Shown one piece after another: positions 32,356-36,165 of a stretch of 36,165 nucleotides of DNA. The DNA is taken from contig DCYS01000039.1 in NCBI GenBank assembly GCA_002331485.1, forward strand, positions 1 through 36,165. The letters run 5' to 3'. The notes beneath the pieces were generated by a model that saw nothing but the letters and a program-made list of their open reading frames with translations, did not search any database and was not told the DNA's origin. This stretch comes from Flavobacteriales bacterium UBA2104 (GTDB taxonomy: Bacteria > Bacteroidota > Bacteroidia > Flavobacteriales_D > Crocinitomicaceae). How positions within the stretch are numbered: position 1 is the stretch's first letter; each line of letters opens with the position of its first letter. Both the position numbers and the translations under genes were made by a program.

Positions 32356-35007
32356 CTAATACAGTATGCTAACATGACCTTGCCACTCATACTTATTGTC
32401 ATTGATCATATCTCTTGTTCTGATCTTCCATACGTAAGTACCTTCTGGAACCATTTTACCGTTCTGTCCACCATATGTGCCATCCCATGAGGCATTAGGG
32501 TCATGTGACTCCCAAACAATTTCGCCCCAGCGATTATAGATCTCAAGATCAAAATCCTGAACATTTATTCCCTCAATGTGAACTCTCCAATTCTGATTGT
32601 GTTCGTCTCCATCAGGTGTGAATGCATTTGGAGCGTAAAGGATCACTTCAGACTCAACTTGGACGATAGCCCTTGCTGTATCCTTACAGTTAAACATTGA
32701 TGTCGCGATCATCTCTACTTCGTAGTTATCAACTATTCCTTCAGGGAATGTAGAAGTTGGATCTTCAAGCCAACTGAACCCCGGATTTCCTGATTCAAAT
32801 GTCCACTCATACGCATCAGCTCCAGTGGAATAATTCTGGAATAAAACTTCCGTATTCAGCATTGTTACCGGGTCCGGTACAAAATTGAAGTTTGCATTTG
32901 GTTTTGGGTAAACTGTTAGATAATTAGGACGATTCAATGAATCAATACAACCATCTGGTGTAACCACAACCAATTTCACATCATATTGACCAGATTGATC
33001 AATAGTAACATTAAAGTTATCCGCATTCATAAATGTTTGACCATCTGAAATGTACCAATACGTTTCATCCGTTAAGTTTGGATCTGTAAGATTGGTAAGC
33101 TGAAATTCTGCAGGAACACAGATCGCATCATCTTCAACAGAGAAATCGATAGTTGGTAAAGGTGCAACTACAACCTCTGATGTTGTTACAAATGGAGTTG
33201 ATTCACATCCATCAGTAATAGTTACAGTATAAGTAGTGGTAGTTGATGGTGAAGCTGTGAAAATTGCTGAATTCGAAACAACATTACCGTTACCATCTGT
33301 CCATTCATAATAATATGGGCCTCCATTTCCATCTGAACCCTGAGCAGAAACTTGTGTATCATATCCAGGACAAATTGTTTGAGAAGGTGAAGATGTTCCA
33401 TCTAACGGAGGGTTTACATCAACAATAATATCCTCAGTAGGTGATAAACAGCCATTTTCATTTTCGGCCTGGACAGTATATGTAGTTTGAGCATTCGGTT
33501 GAACCTGAACAGAATTCGAATTATCACTCGTGTGATCCCAGATATAACTAAATGTTGTTCCGCCATTGCCTTGTGCTGCCAAAGTAGCTGTACCATTTTC
33601 GCAGATCAAAGTATCATTTGAAGCAGTTATAGAAACTTGAACACCTTCATTGATCGTAATATCATCACATGTTTGACATCCATTAGCAGTTTCTATACAA
33701 ACAGTATAGGTTCCTGCTGCGTAACCAGTAGCAAATGAATCAACTTGCCAAGTTGTACCATTATCAAAACTGTAGCTCGTAGCTAATGCTGATTCTACAT
33801 GAATCTCTCCATTCGATCCACCAAAACAATCTGGATCGACCCCTGATAGTGAAATAGTTGGGTTCTCAAATAATACTTCTACATCATCTGTTTCGTCAGG
33901 ACATACACCATTATTTTCTGTTAATGTCAACGTGTATGTTCCATAGGCAGAAGCTGTAATATCGGCATCCATTGTTTGATCATCGGGATTGAAGGTAATT
34001 GTCCCAGGTCCAGTGAATGACCAGACTCCTGAATTGTTTTGATCGGATAGAACACCATTCAATGTACCCGATCCTCCACTACAAACGTCAAAATCAACTC
34101 CTGCATCAGGGTTTGGTGGTGGTACAACATTAACAGTCACTTCAACAGTATCTGTTAATGTACCATTTGTAATTTCCACTTCATAAGTTGTAGTATCCGT
34201 TGGCACTAAATCAAAATCTGGACCTGTTGCATTTGGATCAACTAGATCACCCTGATTGTTTAAGAAAGTATAAGTTGCTGGTGAAATACCACCATTATTG
34301 ATAGTTACGGTTGCAGTTTCTCCCAAACAAATCGTTGTTCCAATTGAAGAAGGATCACACGTGATGTCTGCTGGGTTAGAACCATTAGTACCTGGAATGT
34401 CTGCACCTGTAAAAATTGGAACATTTTGTCCAACTAGACCTGAGAAGTTTGAAAAACATAATACAAACTGGTCGCCTGGCTGAACAAGGAATGCATCCTC
34501 AAAATTACCTTGGTTTCCACCAGGAGGTAAATTTCCTGCTTCAACCATACCCGTAAAACCAGCACTTGATGCATTCCAGTTACATGCAACAGGTGGCAAT
34601 AAATTTCCTTGGATTTCAGAACATGCGTCCCCTCCATTTATACTTTGAGGTGAACCTGCTTCGTAGTATGGCCAAAGTGCCCAATCGTAAAAACCGTTTC
34701 CTCCCGCTTGACCAAGTGTAAATTCTAAATAACCCGGAGTAGAAACCGTAAATATGATCCATGTTGGGTTTAGCTCATCACTGAATAAACAGCCCGAATT
34801 ACCTGCAGAACCAGGATTTGTATTAGGGTTTGAAATATTGTTTCCCGCAGGAAGATCATTGACCAAACCGTTACCTGAAGAATTTGTGGTAAAGTTACCT
34901 ATAGTACAACCGTATTCGGCAACATTACAATCGGCTTGGGCGAATGATATTGTTCCAGTTATAAATATCGATATAAAACCTAGTACGTATTTTAACATAA
35001 CTTTCAT
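32356..35007 (-). CDS. T9SS type B secreted protein with Ig/PKD-like domains
   Basis: 883 residues from the ATG at 35007. An ATG at 35040 would overlap the upstream gene and spoil the signal peptide; one at 34998 is also possible. The signal peptide (MLKYVLGFISIFITGTISFA) is cut before QADCNVAEYGC. An N-terminal domain of ~190 residues (PTWIIFTVSTPGYLEFTLGQ and FEDAFLVQPGDQFVLCFSNF) is common at the start of such proteins. Ig-like and SprB-like modules (~200-700) and a PKD-type module follow. The last ~95 residues (YAPNAFTPDGDEHNQNW, IYNRWGEIVWES, WDGTYGGQ, GTYVWKIRTRD) form the CHU_C type B sorting domain. It is a T9SS-exported surface or secreted protein, possibly adhesive. It lies downstream of a small exported protein gene with a 4-base gap. 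Confidence 0.88.
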   Translation of the reverse strand: MKVMLKYVLGFISIFITGTISFAQADCNVAEYGCTIGNFTTNSSGNGLVNDLPAGNNISNPNTNPGSAGNSGCLFSDELNPTWIIFTVSTPGYLEFTLGQAGGNGFYDWALWPYYEAGSPQSINGGDACSEIQGNLLPPVACNWNASSAGFTGMVEAGNLPPGGNQGNFEDAFLVQPGDQFVLCFSNFSGLVGQNVPIFTGADIPGTNGSNPADITCDPSSIGTTICLGETATVTINNGGISPATYTFLNNQGDLVDPNATGPDFDLVPTDTTTYEVEITNGTLTDTVEVTVNVVPPPNPDAGVDFDVCSGGSGTLNGVLSDQNNSGVWSFTGPGTITFNPDDQTMDADITASAYGTYTLTLTENNGVCPDETDDVEVLFENPTISLSGVDPDCFGGSNGEIHVESALATSYSFDNGTTWQVDSFATGYAAGTYTVCIETANGCQTCDDITINEGVQVSITASNDTLICENGTATLAAQGNGGTTFSYIWDHTSDNSNSVQVQPNAQTTYTVQAENENGCLSPTEDIIVDVNPPLDGTSSPSQTICPGYDTQVSAQGSDGNGGPYYYEWTDGNGNVVSNSAIFTASPSTTTTYTVTITDGCESTPFVTTSEVVVAPLPTIDFSVEDDAICVPAEFQLTNLTDPNLTDETYWYISDGQTFMNADNFNVTIDQSGQYDVKLVVVTPDGCIDSLNRPNYLTVYPKPNANFNFVPDPVTMLNTEVLFQNYSTGADAYEWTFESGNPGFSWLEDPTSTFPEGIVDNYEVEMIATSMFNCKDTARAIVQVESEVILYAPNAFTPDGDEHNQNWRVHIEGINVQDFDLEIYNRWGEIVWESHDPNASWDGTYGGQNGKMVPEGTYVWKIRTRDMINDNKYEWQGHVSILY

Positions 35008-35011
35008 TCTT

Positions 35012-35374
35012 TTATTCAGCAATACTGCAGAAATTATCATTAAACGCGATCACACTGTCCACGCGGTAAAGTCCTTCTCGATAACAGTCAATTACCTCGA
35101 AACTTGTACTTAACCATGACTCGACAGTAGCTTCGTCGAAATCAGAGAGTTCATGAGTCACTAAAAGCACCCCATTTGTATTTCTATCGACTCTAACCAT
35201 CAGGATATTCGGGTTCTGTCGAAGGTTGTCTTCGAATTCAGCAACCTGTTGTTCGGATAGCGTTTCCTGATAAGTGAATTGAGCGAAAAATTGAGCTCCA
35301 TTTTGCTGATTATTAACCTGACTATCAGCAAAAAAGGCTAGAAAAAACAAGGGTAAAAAAAGTAAATATTTCAT
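35012..35374 (-). CDS. Small exported protein of unknown function
   Basis: 120 residues. Signal peptide MKYLLFLPLFFLAFFADS cut before QVNNQQNG. The mature ~100 residues have a beta-alpha-beta character: FFAQFTYQETLSEQQVAEFE, NPNILMVRVDRNTNGVLLVTHE, FDEATVESWLSTS. The pattern of strand-helix-strand resembles a ferredoxin-like or heavy-metal-associated-like fold, but no metal CxxC is present; the two cysteines (C97 and C117) could form a disulfide. The stop codon is 4 bases from the start of the T9SS type B gene, so the two are co-transcribed. A partner or folding helper of that protein is possible but unproven. Confidence 0.7.
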   Translation of the reverse strand: MKYLLFLPLFFLAFFADSQVNNQQNGAQFFAQFTYQETLSEQQVAEFEDNLRQNPNILMVRVDRNTNGVLLVTHELSDFDEATVESWLSTSFEVIDCYREGLYRVDSVIAFNDNFCSIAE

Positions 35375-35466
35375 CTTCTCTCTATTTGTTCATCGTTTAG
35401 ACGAGATAGACGTTAAAAGGTTGTCTTAAAAACACCTAAATATTAAATAAACATTACACTTGTTAG

Positions 35467-35486
35467 AAAAATAACAACGAATTGTT
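35467..35486 (-). terminator. Weak terminator after eno
   Basis: Minus strand AACAA-TTCG-TTGTT (35486-35473) followed by ATTTTT, abutting the stop codon of enolase. The stem has only 5 bp. Confidence 0.45.
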
Positions 35487-36165
35487 TTACTTAATAAATT
35501 TAAACGACTTACCCGGGTAGAATGCGCTTTCACCGAGCTCTTCTTCGATTCTTAAAAGCTGATTGTACTTAGCCATACGATCACTTCGTGAAGCAGAACC
35601 AGTTTTGATCTGACCACAATCTAATGCAACAGCTAGATCAGCTATTGTTGTATCTTCTGTCTCACCACTTCGATGACTCATTACTGAGGTGAAAGAGTTT
35701 TTAGTTGCCATTTTTACAGCCTCGATCGTTTCTGTCAGTGTTCCGATCTGATTAACTTTTATTAAGATAGAGTTTGCAGACCCTTCTTCAATTCCTCTTG
35801 AAAGTCTGTTCGTATTGGTAACAAACAAATCATCGCCGACCAACTGAACCTTATCTCCGATAGAAGAGGTTAGCTTTTTCCAGCCATCCCAATCATCTTC
35901 ATCTAGACCGTCTTCAATTGATATAATCGGATATTTTTTTGTCCACTCTGTCCAGTATGCAACCATTTCATCAGAGGTCCATTCTTTACCGGTTGATTCA
36001 AACACATACTTTTTCTTGTCTGCGTCGTAAAACTCTGAACTTGCAGCATCCAGGGCTATAAAAATATCCTCGCCAGCTTTATAACCAGCTTTATCGATTG
36101 CCTCAAGTACAAACTCGATCGCCTCTTCGTTTGACCCAAGATTTGGAGCAAACCCTCCTTCATCA
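35487..36165 (-). CDS. eno: Enolase, C-terminal half (cut by the window end)
   Basis: The frame is open to the window edge; the visible part has 226 residues. It begins DEGGFAPNLGSNEEAIE, the metal- and substrate-site region of the TIM barrel, and contains LDAASSEFY, SIEDGLDEDDWDGW, LVGDDLFVTNTNRL, LIKVNQIGTLTET (catalytic lysine) and SHRSGETEDTTIADL. It converts 2-phosphoglycerate to phosphoenolpyruvate. An internal GTG at 36003-36005 is not the start. Roughly the first 200 residues lie outside the window. Confidence 0.97.
   Translation of the reverse strand, partial: DEGGFAPNLGSNEEAIEFVLEAIDKAGYKAGEDIFIALDAASSEFYDADKKKYVFESTGKEWTSDEMVAYWTEWTKKYPIISIEDGLDEDDWDGWKKLTSSIGDKVQLVGDDLFVTNTNRLSRGIEEGSANSILIKVNQIGTLTETIEAVKMATKNSFTSVMSHRSGETEDTTIADLAVALDCGQIKTGSASRSDRMAKYNQLLRIEEELGESAFYPGKSFKFIK

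Noticed and set aside
31093..36165. pgk and eno as a glycolytic operon
   Set aside because: They are on opposite strands with two exported-protein genes and a bidirectional terminator between them.

Overview
This window reads as a piece of a Bacteroidota chromosome, most likely order Flavobacteriales. The reasons are the AT-rich base use, the recurring TAnnTTTG -7 promoter element, the absence of Shine-Dalgarno sequences, and two giant secreted proteins that end in the gliding-motility-associated (type B) C-terminal domain used by the type IX secretion system (T9SS). A PorE-like TPR/beta-propeller/OmpA protein and a DnaJ with the short two-motif zinc finger fit the same group. Family or genus cannot be fixed from the sequence alone. 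No rRNA, tRNA, CRISPR array, phage or complete insertion sequence was seen. This is mostly core and envelope genes on both strands, separated by clear intrinsic terminators.

Layout. 1-4551: end of a repeat-rich T9SS type B protein, then a PorE-like envelope protein. 4552-7204: YbdG-type mechanosensitive channel diverging from a CPBP membrane protease, then phenylalanine 4-hydroxylase (phhA) preceded by a leader peptide and attenuator (7217-7336). 7421-10531: leucine-rich-repeat protein, His/Lys-rich exported protein, MsrA, and a membrane-anchored TPR protein. 10696-16532: delta-1-pyrroline-5-carboxylate dehydrogenase (pruA), a FtsB/DivIC-like division protein, an exported barrel-like protein, a CstB-type persulfide dioxygenase/rhodanese, and ornithine aminotransferase (rocD). 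16667-19327: yaaA and the grpE-dnaJ operon. 19439-19558: a structured REP/MITE-like element. 19610-23439: TPR/PD40 protein, EI24-family membrane protein, purB. 23538-27265: unknown exported protein, then a barrel-like protein plus waaA (KDO transferase). 27319-30911: Bax-inhibitor-1 protein, PP2C/SpoIIE-type phosphatase, hslR, yjbR-like gene, fatty-acid desaturase. 31093-36165: pgk, a second T9SS type B protein with a small exported partner, and the C-terminal half of enolase.

How the genes work together. rocD and pruA are consecutive steps from ornithine to glutamate, though they are separately transcribed. MsrA, YaaA and the CstB-type enzyme deal with oxidative or sulfide stress. WaaA, the barrel proteins, the PorE-like protein and the T9SS substrates belong to envelope building and secretion. 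pgk and eno are glycolytic neighbours on opposite strands.

The most interesting signal is upstream of phhA on the minus strand. A 21-codon ORF carrying Tyr-Ser-Tyr-Trp-Tyr is followed by an intrinsic terminator that ends just before the phhA start codon. The sequence supports all three mutually exclusive pairings of a classical attenuator: 1:2 over the Tyr/Trp codons, 2:3 antiterminator and 3:4 terminator. The logical reading is ribosome-mediated attenuation by tyrosine (and/or tryptophan) supply, with phhA acting as a tyrosine-forming enzyme. Other regulatory leads are a sigma-54-like -24/-12 box with an upstream dyad before grpE, and palindromes at the start points of rocD and the desaturase.
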